From Pontibacter korlensis (GTDB lineage: Bacteria; Bacteroidota; Bacteroidia; Cytophagales; Hymenobacteraceae), in assembly GCF_000973725.1 (NCBI RefSeq), contig NZ_CP009621.1, forward strand, positions 3,128,001 to 3,192,000: 64,000 nt of DNA, written 5' to 3'. The notes under the pieces were generated by a model. The model was not told the origin of the DNA, made no database searches, and saw only the letters and a program-made list of their open reading frames with translations. The translations under genes and the position numbers were made by a program. This document shows positions 34,268 through 42,685 of this stretch, in pieces (the first letter of the stretch is position 1; each line of letters begins with the position of its first letter).

Positions 34268-34298
34268 AAAAAAGCGCAGCCACCTGGCTGCGCTTTTT
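34268..34298. terminator. Bidirectional Rho-independent terminator
   Basis: GCGCAGCC / GGCTGCGC stem with an ACCT loop, flanked by A-run and T-run on either side. It separates the GH25 gene (+) from the Gly/Ser-rich gene (-), which converge here. Confidence 0.92.
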
Positions 34299-34316
34299 CT
34301 ATACTTATCATTTTGT

Positions 34317-35324
34317 TTAGTATTTATCGTTAAAACGGTCATGCTCACGATCCCAAGTGCGGGTGCGATTGTCGCTGCTCATGTAGTTGCGGTTTTTGCT
34401 GGGATCATAGCTACGGTTAGGGTCATAGTCGTAGTCGCTGTCGCGGTGCTGTATGCGTGTGTTGTCTCTATCACGGGCATAGGTATCGTTTGGATACTCC
34501 GGTCCGCGACCGCCTCTGAAACCTCCCATGTCATCATCCATATCATAAGGGCTGCCGTAATTCATGCTGCTGTTTCCCCGGCTGTAGTTACCCATAGAGC
34601 CGAAGTCGCCACGGTCATAGTCTCTGTCTGAACTGCGGTTATAGCCACTACCCATGTAGCTGCCTTGTGAGCCGCCATAGTTTGATGAAGAGCTGCCAGA
34701 GCTCATGCGGCCACTGTAGCCTCTGTCTCTGTCAGAAGATCCGCTGCGGAAGCTACCGCTGCCACGGTTATAATTATCCTCATCCAGGTCGTACATGCCT
34801 TGGTTAGAACCTTGGAATCTTCTGGAAGTATCCGAGCTGGAGCCCGAGTCGTTACGGAAGCTTGAACCGTGGCTGTCTTGATCACTTTCATAGCCATGGC
34901 TGCGCCCGCTGTAACCACCTGGAGAGTAGTTTATGCTTCTGCTTGGGCTGCTCTGGTTGCTCTGTCTTGCCTGGTCCGGGGAGCCCATGCCGCTGTAGAA
35001 ATTATAGTCGCTTCCCTGCTGGTGCTGGCCACCTCTGGCAGATCCAAAGCCCTGTGCACCTCCGTAGCTGCCCATGTTGCCATAGTTTCGGGAGGTATCG
35101 TAAGTATCGTAAAGGCCTTGGTTCGTTGTGTTACGTGAGCCGGCCATTTCGTTACCTTGGTTACCCCAAGTGCCGGTGTGGCCTTCGTTGCCATAGCCAC
35201 CTCTGGCTGAAGAACCATAGTCATCGAAGCGGTAATTAGTGTCTCTCTCAGGATGGCGATACCGTTCTGAGCGTCGTGTCTGAAAGCCGCTTCTCTCATT
35301 ACGATCATTATAGTCTCTGTTCAT
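34317..35324 (-). CDS. Gly/Ser/Arg/Asp/Tyr-rich intrinsically disordered protein
   Basis: A 335-residue protein with no hydrophobic core. It has no Val and no Cys and only two each of Leu, Ile and Lys, while Gly, Ser, Arg, Asp, Tyr and Asn dominate in short repeats such as SSARGGYGNEG, NMGSYGGAQGFG, SGSSDRDRGYSG and RGGRGPEYP. It has no signal peptide. The composition resembles RGG/YG low-complexity regions of RNA-binding or condensate-forming proteins. The ATG at 35324 (MNRDYNDRNERS) follows a short leader. The frame is real because the bias persists for over 1 kb and the gene ends at a terminator. Function unknown. Confidence 0.75.
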   Translation of the reverse strand: MNRDYNDRNERSGFQTRRSERYRHPERDTNYRFDDYGSSARGGYGNEGHTGTWGNQGNEMAGSRNTTNQGLYDTYDTSRNYGNMGSYGGAQGFGSARGGQHQQGSDYNFYSGMGSPDQARQSNQSSPSRSINYSPGGYSGRSHGYESDQDSHGSSFRNDSGSSSDTSRRFQGSNQGMYDLDEDNYNRGSGSFRSGSSDRDRGYSGRMSSGSSSSNYGGSQGSYMGSGYNRSSDRDYDRGDFGSMGNYSRGNSSMNYGSPYDMDDDMGGFRGGRGPEYPNDTYARDRDNTRIQHRDSDYDYDPNRSYDPSKNRNYMSSDNRTRTWDREHDRFNDKY

Positions 35325-35368
35325 AGCTTTTGTGTTTTTAGGTTAACAAGTAGTATTACTCTTTATCC

Positions 35369-37207
35369 TTAACGAATTGAGGTAACAGGGGTTGAGCTTA
35401 TTTGCCTACCGGGTGCTGCAGAGAATGGGATATGAACAACGAGGAAATTCCTTAGATGTACTTTCTGAAGAGGTGCTGCCTGTGTTTTAGTCTGAGACCA
35501 GTAGTGCATCCATTCCTTTTTTCCGAATATGAAGGTAACAGATACCACGGTGGCTAAAAGTACCATGGCTACTGCTGCATACCTTATCCCGTCATAAAAA
35601 CCATGTCGTGTTCGCCAGATGGCGTAGCGTAGCGGCATTAAAAGCGGCTGCAATGGTGAGGCATGCAGCAGGTTACGTCGCATCCACTCCAGGGATTGTT
35701 CCTGCCCGATCACCACAATGCCGCCAAGTATTGCCACATTGGTTAGAGCGAAAAGCGCCATCATCTGCACATAAGGGTTGTCGTACAAGTGCCCATATTC
35801 AAGCTGAGTGTACACAACAGCACCAAATCCAACCAGTATCATCATAAAGTTTGGCAGGCTAAGCAGGTAATTATTCTTTGGCTTGTCGTCTTTCGGAGTC
35901 GGAATGTAAGGGACCTTGATGCGCAGGATCGAGTAAATCAGCCCCAACAGGAATATCCACCAGGTACCGGTGCGCAATATTCCGCCAAACAGGTGAAAGC
36001 CTTTTTCATTCTTTTCCTGGTACCACCGCTGCGCAAACTGCCTTACACATATCGAGATACAGAAGAAAGGCATAAACATCACTACAAACTCCCCAAGCGA
36101 AACATACCACGGAAACTCTACCAGTACCAGCGCCAGCACCGGTATCAGGAAGTCTATCAGGTTAAATAAACCAAATAGGTAGTACAGCGGCAGTGTGAAG
36201 TAATGGATCTTCTGGCGCAGTGTAAACTGCCGGAATAGCTTAGGGTATACCATAAAGAGCAGCTCGAAGGTACCGCGGGCCCATTTTATCTGTTGTTTAT
36301 AGTAGGCAGCCAGTGTGCCGGGTACCAATCCGCGGCTCAGCATCTTAGGTACATATTTGGATGTCCAGCCATTGGCGTGCAGCTGCATGGCAGTATGCAT
36401 GTCTTCAGCAAGTCCAGCCGCATGTCCGCCAATACTATCCAGTGCCTTACGGCGGAACGTACAGTTTGCCCCTATAGCCTGCACTGTGCCATAGGTATTC
36501 ATGCCCATCATCATAGGGCCATAAAAGCTATAAGTCTGTTCGGCTGCACCATAGGCTACCAGACTTTCTTTCTGATTGCTGTAGCCCTGTACTACCTGTA
36601 CAAAGCCTACCTCAGGGTCTTCAAAGTAAGGTAATACCTCATCCAGAAATTCTGGTACCGGCACATGGTCGGGGTCGAGTATAAGGCAGATGTCACCGGT
36701 TGCCTGTTTTAAGGCATTATTGATATTGCCTGCCTTTGCATCGATTTTCTCAGTGCGGGTTACATGTACCACCCCAAGCCGCTTGCACTCAGCCTTCAGT
36801 ACAGGATCATCGCCTTCATCGCATAGGTAGGTGGTATGGGGGTAGCGAATTTTCTGTATGGCCTCAAGCGTATTGATGATCATGCTGTGAGGCTCGCCAG
36901 GACAGTAAGTCGTCAGTACATCAACCTTGTAGTTGGTGCGCAGAACTCGCTTCTCAGGCACACTAATAGAGTAGTAATGGTACCATTCGTGCAAGGTTCG
37001 GAGCAATTTAAAGGCCAGTGCTGTGGTAAGCAACCAGTACAGTGGTGCGTAACCAATATGATCCTCGTCCAGGAACCAGTACAGGAAAAGTGCCATTGTA
37101 ACCAGACCCATCCAGATCATGAAGCGAATTGTAAAGACATCGCGACGAAGTGTGGCTGGCTCTGAAGGGTCAGTTGAAGTATCAGGAGCTGTATTATATA
37201 GTCGCAT
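35369..37207 (-). CDS. Cellulose-synthase-like membrane glycosyltransferase 2
   Basis: A 612-residue processive GT2. Two N-terminal helices precede the catalytic domain: UDP-site VDVLTTYCPGEP and CDEGDDP, DxD ILDPDHVP, the third acidic motif GLAEDMHT (TED-like), and QQIKWARGTFE in place of Q-x-x-R-W. Further helices follow to about residue 580. No PilZ domain is visible, so direct c-di-GMP activation is not expected. It would polymerise and extrude a beta-glucan or similar chain. It is divergent from a lipoprotein glycoside hydrolase (189-bp shared region), a common arrangement in glucan systems. Confidence 0.85.
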   Translation of the reverse strand: MRLYNTAPDTSTDPSEPATLRRDVFTIRFMIWMGLVTMALFLYWFLDEDHIGYAPLYWLLTTALAFKLLRTLHEWYHYYSISVPEKRVLRTNYKVDVLTTYCPGEPHSMIINTLEAIQKIRYPHTTYLCDEGDDPVLKAECKRLGVVHVTRTEKIDAKAGNINNALKQATGDICLILDPDHVPVPEFLDEVLPYFEDPEVGFVQVVQGYSNQKESLVAYGAAEQTYSFYGPMMMGMNTYGTVQAIGANCTFRRKALDSIGGHAAGLAEDMHTAMQLHANGWTSKYVPKMLSRGLVPGTLAAYYKQQIKWARGTFELLFMVYPKLFRQFTLRQKIHYFTLPLYYLFGLFNLIDFLIPVLALVLVEFPWYVSLGEFVVMFMPFFCISICVRQFAQRWYQEKNEKGFHLFGGILRTGTWWIFLLGLIYSILRIKVPYIPTPKDDKPKNNYLLSLPNFMMILVGFGAVVYTQLEYGHLYDNPYVQMMALFALTNVAILGGIVVIGQEQSLEWMRRNLLHASPLQPLLMPLRYAIWRTRHGFYDGIRYAAVAMVLLATVVSVTFIFGKKEWMHYWSQTKTQAAPLQKVHLRNFLVVHIPFSAAPGRQISSTPVTSIR

Positions 37208-37396
37208 GGAAAACTTCTGCTTAAGGGTGTAGGAGGTAAATGACAGAGCTCAACGGAACGGAGCTTCTTATATTTTAGAGGAGATGTATGCTATAGATTA
37301 TATATTTTACCGTGTCCTTATACTTGAAACAAGGAGAAATGTTATGCGTAAACCCCTAGCGCTACCATTAAAATTTTACAATTCTTCTATATACCA

Positions 37397-38734
37397 ATGC
37401 TTCACCCTTATCTACAGAAGCTCATTCTGAATCTGCTCATGAGCTTCATTGCATGCATTGCACTATTTTCCTGCAGCACCAGCCCCGATTTAGCGGATAA
37501 GTATAAACCTCGAGGCCGGAAAGTAGAAGTTGTGCAGAAAGGAGATTCGTTTAAGCTGATGCGGAATGGAAAGCCATACTTTATAAAAGGTGCAGCTGGC
37601 TATGAGTATTATGACCGCTTGAGCGCCTATGGTGGTAATTCTGTGCGGGTATGGCATACTGATAACGCTCAACAAGTACTGGATTCTGCTCAAAAGCATG
37701 GCCTAACGGTTACACTTGGGCTTTGGATGGCACGTGAGCGTGAAGGCTTTAACTACTATGACAAAGATCTGGTGGCAGCTCAGCGGGAGGAGCTTAAGAA
37801 GGTTGTGCTGAAGTATAAAGACCACCCTGCCTTGTTGATGTGGGGTATTGGCAACGAACTCTATGCCGAGGGCTCCAATGTAAAAGTATGGGATGCCGTG
37901 AATGGAATTGCAGCAATGATCCATGAGGTAGACCCTGACCATCCAACTACAACCACTGTTATGAACGTGCCGCACAAGGTGGTGAACCTGATCGTGAAGC
38001 GCGCGCCAGCCCTGGATATTCTATCCGTTAACTCTTTTGGTGCCATGCACAACCTGCCGCAGGAGCTGACTAAAACAGATTGGAAGGGACCTTACATTAT
38101 CTCAGAGTTTGGAGCTCGTGGTTACTGGGAATCGTACTACACCTGGTGGATGGCGCCAATAGAGCAGACTAGTTCAGAGAAAGCAGAGTTTGCCCGCCAG
38201 CGTTATGAGCAGTCAGTGCTGGCAGATACGAACCGCTGCCTGGGCTCTTATGTATTTATGTGGGGAAACAAGCAGGAAACTACCCCCACCTGGTTTAGCC
38301 TGATAAACGAGCAGGGCGAGGAGACGGCCCTGGTGCAGGAAATGCGTCAACTTTGGGGAGATTCCACTCTGCGGAATAAAGCACCCTACATTGCCTACCT
38401 TAAGCTAAACAATAAGTTTGCCTTCGACCAAATCTACCTCAAACCTGATAAAACCTTTGAGGGTGCAGCCTTTGCTTTTGACCCTGACCAAGACTCCCTG
38501 CAAGTACAGTGGGAGGTGCTGCCAGAAGCCGAGCAGCTAGATGGAAACGCAGACAAACAGGCAAAACCTAAGCCTGTTTCTGAGGTTCTTGTAAACCAGG
38601 AAGGGGTCAAAGTATGGCTGCGAACACCAAAGCAGGAAGGAGCCTACCGTTTGTATATTTACCTGCGCGACGGGCAGAACAATCTTACCACAGCCAACAT
38701 ACCTTTTTATGTTACCAACCAGCCTTTAAAATAA
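37397..38734 (+). CDS. Lipoprotein glycoside hydrolase (GH2/GH5-like TIM barrel)
   Basis: A 445-residue lipoprotein (lipobox ALFSC, Cys26). The TIM barrel carries a clan A pattern: acid/base Glu154 in WGIGNELYAEG and nucleophile Glu237 in YIISEFGARG. KGAAGYEYYDRLSAYGGNSV resembles the start of GH2 catalytic domains, but the GH2 N-terminal sugar-binding domains are missing. A C-terminal beta-sandwich (about 355-445) follows. It is divergent from the cellulose-synthase-like gene, so it may trim or turn over that polymer. Exact GH family uncertain. Confidence 0.78.
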   Translation: MLHPYLQKLILNLLMSFIACIALFSCSTSPDLADKYKPRGRKVEVVQKGDSFKLMRNGKPYFIKGAAGYEYYDRLSAYGGNSVRVWHTDNAQQVLDSAQKHGLTVTLGLWMAREREGFNYYDKDLVAAQREELKKVVLKYKDHPALLMWGIGNELYAEGSNVKVWDAVNGIAAMIHEVDPDHPTTTTVMNVPHKVVNLIVKRAPALDILSVNSFGAMHNLPQELTKTDWKGPYIISEFGARGYWESYYTWWMAPIEQTSSEKAEFARQRYEQSVLADTNRCLGSYVFMWGNKQETTPTWFSLINEQGEETALVQEMRQLWGDSTLRNKAPYIAYLKLNNKFAFDQIYLKPDKTFEGAAFAFDPDQDSLQVQWEVLPEAEQLDGNADKQAKPKPVSEVLVNQEGVKVWLRTPKQEGAYRLYIYLRDGQNNLTTANIPFYVTNQPLK

Positions 38735-38862
38735 GGGATGCTTGGTAAAGTGCAGTCCTTTATTTGTTATATCTAGAGCTGGGTTGCCATAGCCTTTCGT
38801 TAGGTGTTGTTTATAGCAAACTGGGCAACAAAGCAAGGCATAATTTAGTACAAGAATCCTAC

Positions 38863-38905
38863 GCTGCTTTGGTTAACAACCTAAAATAGCTGCTGCCAAA
38901 GCAGC
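38863..38905. repeat. Inverted repeat upstream of the nucleotidyltransferase gene
   Basis: GCTGCTTTGG (38863-38872) and CCAAAGCAGC (38896-38905) form a perfect 10-bp stem with a 23-nt loop, followed by a second smaller hairpin (AGCC/GGCT around 38933-38950). They occupy the leader between the hydrolase and the nucleotidyltransferase genes; terminator or regulatory role not resolved. Confidence 0.5.
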
Positions 38906-38967
38906 CTTACCTCAGCCAGCGACAGCCTTTAAAGCGGCTGTTTAGGTATATTATAGAAAACAAACAA

Positions 38968-39723
38968 ATGGCTAAAGTAATAGAACTACAAGAAGGTATA
39001 CACCGCCAGGCTGCCCACGATTTCTATCGTGAGGTGCTTGGTATTCTGGCGGAAAGTAACCTTGACTATATGGTGGGAGGAGGCTTTGCCCTGCGTCTCT
39101 ACACCGACATTATCCGCGATACCAAAGACCTTGATATATTCTGTAAAGGAGGAGATACCCCGGCTATCCTGAAACTCTTTAAGGAGAATGGGTTTGAAAC
39201 AGAATTAACCGATGCCCGCTGGCTGGCGAAGGCCATCAAAGGGGAGCAGTTCATGGATATCATCTTCAACAATCCTGGAAACCATTGCGCTGTAGACGAC
39301 AGCTGGTTTGAACGCTCTACACCAAGTGAGTTATTGGGAATAAAGGTAAAGGTCATTCCGGCAGAAACGCTTATCTGGTCTAAGCTGTATGTGCAGAACA
39401 GGGAGCGCTACGATGGGGCTGATATAAACCATCTCATTTTGCGCTACGGCGACAAGCTGGATTGGAAATGGCTCTGGCAGCACATGGAAACACACTGGCA
39501 GCTCTTGCTGGCGCAGTTCCTTTCGTTTCAGTTTGTGTACCCGTCTGAGCGCGAAATCATACCCAAATGGCTGTTTGATGAGTTGTTTAGGAGGGCGCAG
39601 AATGAGCTGGAAATGCCACCACCAAAAGAAAAAATATGCCGAGGTCCACTAATCGACCAGACGCAGTATGCAATAGACATCACAGAATGGGACTTTAAAG
39701 TAGTTACCATCAGATCCGTTTAA
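38968..39723 (+). CDS. Nucleotidyltransferase-fold protein
   Basis: A 251-residue protein of the polymerase-beta-like nucleotidyltransferase superfamily. The core motif is MVGGGFALRLYT (GGG-F at 37-40) followed by RDTKDLDIFC, with Asp54 and Asp56 as the metal pair. Other parts resemble the AbiEii/DUF6036-type single-domain group. It lies 3 bp before a metallophosphoesterase gene, so the two are surely an operon. A nucleotidyl-adding/removing pair is a reasonable guess; target unknown. A toxin-antitoxin role is possible for the superfamily but no antitoxin partner is seen. Confidence 0.78.
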   Translation: MAKVIELQEGIHRQAAHDFYREVLGILAESNLDYMVGGGFALRLYTDIIRDTKDLDIFCKGGDTPAILKLFKENGFETELTDARWLAKAIKGEQFMDIIFNNPGNHCAVDDSWFERSTPSELLGIKVKVIPAETLIWSKLYVQNRERYDGADINHLILRYGDKLDWKWLWQHMETHWQLLLAQFLSFQFVYPSEREIIPKWLFDELFRRAQNELEMPPPKEKICRGPLIDQTQYAIDITEWDFKVVTIRSV

Positions 39724-39726
39724 CTT

Positions 39727-40467
39727 ATGGCTGACAAAAGGAAAAAGACCAAAATTGCGGCAGTAGGAGATATACATGTGCGGGAGACAGACCGCGGGAA
39801 ATGGGAAGATTATTTTAAGAAAGTTTCGCAGGAGGCAGATGTATTGCTTTTATGCGGCGATTTAACCGATACAGGACGCACGGCTGAGGCAGAGGTGCTG
39901 GCTCAGGAGTTAAAGTCTTGTAGCATACCTGTAGTGGCAGTGCTCGGTAACCACGATTATGAGCGCGACCACCAAAAAGGCATCCGAAAAGCATTGATAA
40001 ACGAGCACGTGCACGTACTGGACGGCGATAGCATTGTAATAGGAGACGTGGGCTTTGCAGGCGTAAAAGGCTTTGGCGGCGGGTTTGATAAAGGCATGCT
40101 TGGCATGTTTGGTGAACCCATGATCAAGAGCTTTGTGCAGGAGGCAGTGGATGAGGCCCTGAAGCTGGATGGTGCTCTTGCCCGTATCGACAGTGAGCAT
40201 GTGGATGTAAAAAAGATAGCCGTGCTTCATTATTCGCCAATCCGGGCAACAGTAGTTGGGGAGCCAGAGCAGATTTTCCCGTTCCTGGGTTCATCCAGGT
40301 TGGCAGAGCCAATCAACAGGAGGGGAGTTATAGCAGCCTTTCATGGGCATGCCCACATCGGTACACTGGAAGGGGAGACCTCTAAGGGGGTAAAAGTCTT
40401 TAACGTATCGAAGCCAGTGCTTCAGAAGGAAGGATTTGATCCGCCTTTCTATATACTGGAAGTATAG
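39727..40467 (+). CDS. Calcineurin-like metallophosphoesterase
   Basis: A 246-residue phosphoesterase with the complete dimetal motif set: AAVGDIHVRE (Asp15, His17), LLCGDLTDTG, LGNHDYE, a later HYSP histidine and FHGHAHIG. It has no signal peptide, so it is cytosolic. It is coupled to the upstream nucleotidyltransferase. Ten bases after its stop codon an IS1182 element begins, so transcription of anything originally downstream is cut. Substrate unknown. Confidence 0.88.
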   Translation: MADKRKKTKIAAVGDIHVRETDRGKWEDYFKKVSQEADVLLLCGDLTDTGRTAEAEVLAQELKSCSIPVVAVLGNHDYERDHQKGIRKALINEHVHVLDGDSIVIGDVGFAGVKGFGGGFDKGMLGMFGEPMIKSFVQEAVDEALKLDGALARIDSEHVDVKKIAVLHYSPIRATVVGEPEQIFPFLGSSRLAEPINRRGVIAAFHGHAHIGTLEGETSKGVKVFNVSKPVLQKEGFDPPFYILEV

Positions 40468-40477
40468 TGCCTGTTAA

Positions 40478-40505
40478 AACAAAGGAGGGGCTGTCCAAAA
40501 AGGGC
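40478..40505 (+). repeat. Left terminal inverted repeat of the IS1182 element
   Basis: Reads AACAAAGGAGGGGCTGTCC then AAAAAGGGC. It pairs with 42256-42283 with three mismatches. Confidence 0.85.
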
Positions 40506-40547
40506 AGTCCCTTTTTCATTTATTCGCCTTTTGCTATTTTAGTAGGC

Positions 40548-42221
40548 ATGAAAAGGCGCAACGTTGTTTTCAAGGAGCAGCCGGGCCACCAGGTGGTCCT
40601 GTTCCCCCAAAGCATCGGAGACCGCATCCCGGAAGGCCACCCGGTGCGGCTCGTGGACCGGGTGGTCGATGAGCTCAACATCGACCGCATCATAGCCACC
40701 TATAAAGGCGGGGGCACGAGCAGCTACCACCCACGGATGCTCTTGAAAGTGCTCTTCTACGCTTACCTGAACAACATCTATTCCTGCCGCCGCATTGCCC
40801 GGGCCCTGGAAGAGAACATCCACTTCATGTGGCTCTCGGGCGGCAGCACCCCCGACTTCCGCACCATCAATGACTTTAGAAGCCGTCGCCTCAAAAACCA
40901 GGTCCAGGAGCTCTTCGCCCAGGTGGTGCGCCTGATGCACCGGTTGGAGTATGTGAGCCTCGAGACCCAGTACGTGGACGGCACCAAGATAGAGGCAGCC
41001 GCCAATCGCTATACTTTCGTGTGGCGGGGCTCAGTGGAGAAGAACAAAGAAAAGCTGGAGCGGAAGATCCGCAGCGTGCTCTGTGACATCGGCCAGGCCA
41101 TCAAAGAAGACAGGAAAGCGCCCCAGGAGCGGCTGCCCGAGAAGGTGGACGCCCACCGGCTCAAAGAGGAGATTCAAAAGCTCAACGAGCACGTGGCTGA
41201 GCTGGACAAGAAAGCCCGCAAGCAGGTGGCCAAACTGGAAAAAGAGCACCTGCCGCGACTACAAAAATACGAGGAGCAGTTAGAGAAGCTCGGTGACAGG
41301 AACAGCTATAGCAAAACAGACGAGGACGCCACCTTCATGCGGATGAAAGAAGACCACATGAAGAACGGGCAGCTGAAGCCGGCCTACAACGTGCAGATCA
41401 GCTCGGAGAACCAGCTGATCACCAACTTCTCTTTGCACCAGCGGCCGGGCGACACGGCCACCCTGATTGCCCACCTACAGCAGTTCCAGGAGCATTACCA
41501 GCAGCAGTCAAAAGAAGTGGTGGCCGACGCCGGCTACGGCTCGGAGCAGAACTACGCCTGGCTCGAGGATAAGCAGATCCAGGCCTATGTCAAGTACAAC
41601 TACTTCCATCAAGAGCAGAAGCGCAAGTTCCGAAATGACATCTTCCATCCGCTTAACCTGTACTATAACCAGCAGGAGGACTTCTTCGTCTGCCCCATGG
41701 GCCAGCGGCTGGAGCAGGTGGGCCAGTACGAGCGTACATCTGACTTGGGTTATGTCTCGCAGGTGAGCCGCTACCAGGCCCGCCGGTGCGAGAGTTGCCC
41801 CTTAAGAGGGCAGTGCTTCAGGGGCAAGGGCAACAGAGTCATCGAGGTCAACCACCGGCTCCAGCGCCTGAAGGCAAAGGCCCGGGAGCTACTGTTGAGC
41901 GAGGAGGGGGTGCGCCACCGCAGGCAAAGGGCCATTGAGCCCGAGGCCGTGTTTGGGCAGGTCAAGAGCAACAACCGCTTCACCCGCTTTAGGTTGCGCA
42001 CGCTGGCCAAAGCCGAGGTGGACTTTGGCCTGGCCGCTGTGGCCCATAACCTGCGCAAAGTAGCCCGAAAGGGAGTAAAAGCCTTCGAAGAGGCGCTGGA
42101 AAGGGCCGCCTCCGGCCTCTCTGGCGCGCTGAAACAGCCGACCGCGGCTCATGCTTGCTTGCTGGACCACTTTTCCGCCTTTTTCAGCCCGAGACGAGCC
42201 GTTCTCTACATGGCCGCCTGA
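40548..42221 (+). CDS. IS1182-family transposase
   Basis: A ~557-residue DDE transposase. The start is the ATG at 40548 (MKRRNVVFKEQ); an upstream in-frame ATG at 40467 would begin outside the left inverted repeat. The N-terminal domain (SIGDRIPEGHPVRLVDRVVD; HPRMLLKVLFYAYLNNIYSC) and the core (VDGTKIEAAANRYTF, then VVADAGYGSEQNY) match IS1182. A long charged coiled-coil insert (about 165-260) is usual for the family. A C-terminal Cys-rich segment (CESCPLRGQCFRGKGNR) is also conserved. The full-length frame suggests a functional enzyme. Confidence 0.93.
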   Translation: MKRRNVVFKEQPGHQVVLFPQSIGDRIPEGHPVRLVDRVVDELNIDRIIATYKGGGTSSYHPRMLLKVLFYAYLNNIYSCRRIARALEENIHFMWLSGGSTPDFRTINDFRSRRLKNQVQELFAQVVRLMHRLEYVSLETQYVDGTKIEAAANRYTFVWRGSVEKNKEKLERKIRSVLCDIGQAIKEDRKAPQERLPEKVDAHRLKEEIQKLNEHVAELDKKARKQVAKLEKEHLPRLQKYEEQLEKLGDRNSYSKTDEDATFMRMKEDHMKNGQLKPAYNVQISSENQLITNFSLHQRPGDTATLIAHLQQFQEHYQQQSKEVVADAGYGSEQNYAWLEDKQIQAYVKYNYFHQEQKRKFRNDIFHPLNLYYNQQEDFFVCPMGQRLEQVGQYERTSDLGYVSQVSRYQARRCESCPLRGQCFRGKGNRVIEVNHRLQRLKAKARELLLSEEGVRHRRQRAIEPEAVFGQVKSNNRFTRFRLRTLAKAEVDFGLAAVAHNLRKVARKGVKAFEEALERAASGLSGALKQPTAAHACLLDHFSAFFSPRRAVLYMAA

Positions 42222-42255
42222 AAAACAATAGCAACCGGATAAACGCAAAGAGGGC

Positions 42256-42283
42256 GCCCTTTTAGGACACCCTCTCCTTTGTT
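42256..42283 (-). repeat. Right terminal inverted repeat of the IS1182 element
   Basis: On the minus strand it reads AACAAAGGAGAGGGTGTCC then TAAAAGGGC, matching the left end at 25 of 28 positions. Confidence 0.85.
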
Positions 42284-42297
42284 CGTTCTAACTCAGC

Positions 42298-42558
42298 CTA
42301 ACTGGCTTGCTTTATACTTTGGGTATAAACATAGTTAACAAAATCATCCAGGGTATAAACCGGCACCTCATCAGGGATGGTAAGGTGAAAGGCCTTCTCC
42401 ACTTTCAGGATTACGTCTACCACATCCACAATATCAAGACCTAGCTCAGTTAGATCTCTTACCTGGAGAAGGCGGTTTGGGTGGACTTTGGTTACCGAGC
42501 TGATGATGGTCACCACCTCGTTTTGTATGGCCTGTGTAGTTGTTTGTACAGTGTTCAT
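42298..42558 (-). CDS. Acyl-carrier-protein-like protein lacking the phosphopantetheine serine
   Basis: An 86-residue four-helix ACP-like protein. The region aligned to the usual D-S-L site is LTELGLDIVDVVDVILKVE: the attachment serine is replaced by isoleucine (Ile43; codon ATT between GAT and GTG), so 4'-phosphopantetheine cannot be added there. The rest (helix II, acidic surface, helix IV) is ACP-like. It is a lone gene next to the IS; upstream of its start is the RND operon terminator. It may be a degenerate paralogue or a structural/regulatory ACP mimic. Confidence 0.75.
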   Translation of the reverse strand: MNTVQTTTQAIQNEVVTIISSVTKVHPNRLLQVRDLTELGLDIVDVVDVILKVEKAFHLTIPDEVPVYTLDDFVNYVYTQSIKQAS

Positions 42559-42613
42559 ATAAGAATGGATCTCTGTTTCTACAGCTATATAAATTTACGT
42601 AGGGTATGGCGGA

Positions 42614-42650
42614 CAAAAAGATTGCGAAGACCAATAGCCTCCGCAATCTT
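42614..42650 (-). terminator. Terminator of the RND efflux operon
   Basis: AAGATTGCG / CGCAATCTT stem (42618-42626, 42642-42650). On the minus strand it runs into a U-rich stretch. It lies 36 bp after the permease stop codon. Confidence 0.75.
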
Positions 42651-42685
42651 ACTACCAAAACTATTTATGATTTGAGAACATGGGA

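Larger units (their letters stand above)
40478..42283 (+). mobile_element. Complete IS1182-family insertion sequence
   Basis: About 1.8 kb bounded by 28-bp imperfect terminal inverted repeats (25 of 28 identical): left 40478-40505, right 42256-42283, both beginning AACAAAGGAG when read inward. It contains one transposase gene. A convincing target-site duplication could not be fixed from the flanks. The transposase looks intact, so the copy may be active. The GC content is higher than that of the neighbours. Confidence 0.88.

Noticed and set aside
34862..35239. Long frames on the plus strand opposite the Gly/Ser/Arg-rich gene
   Set aside because: They are antisense shadows of biased codons; the products are Cys/His/Ser or Val/Ala-rich with no domain, and a terminator supports the minus-strand gene.
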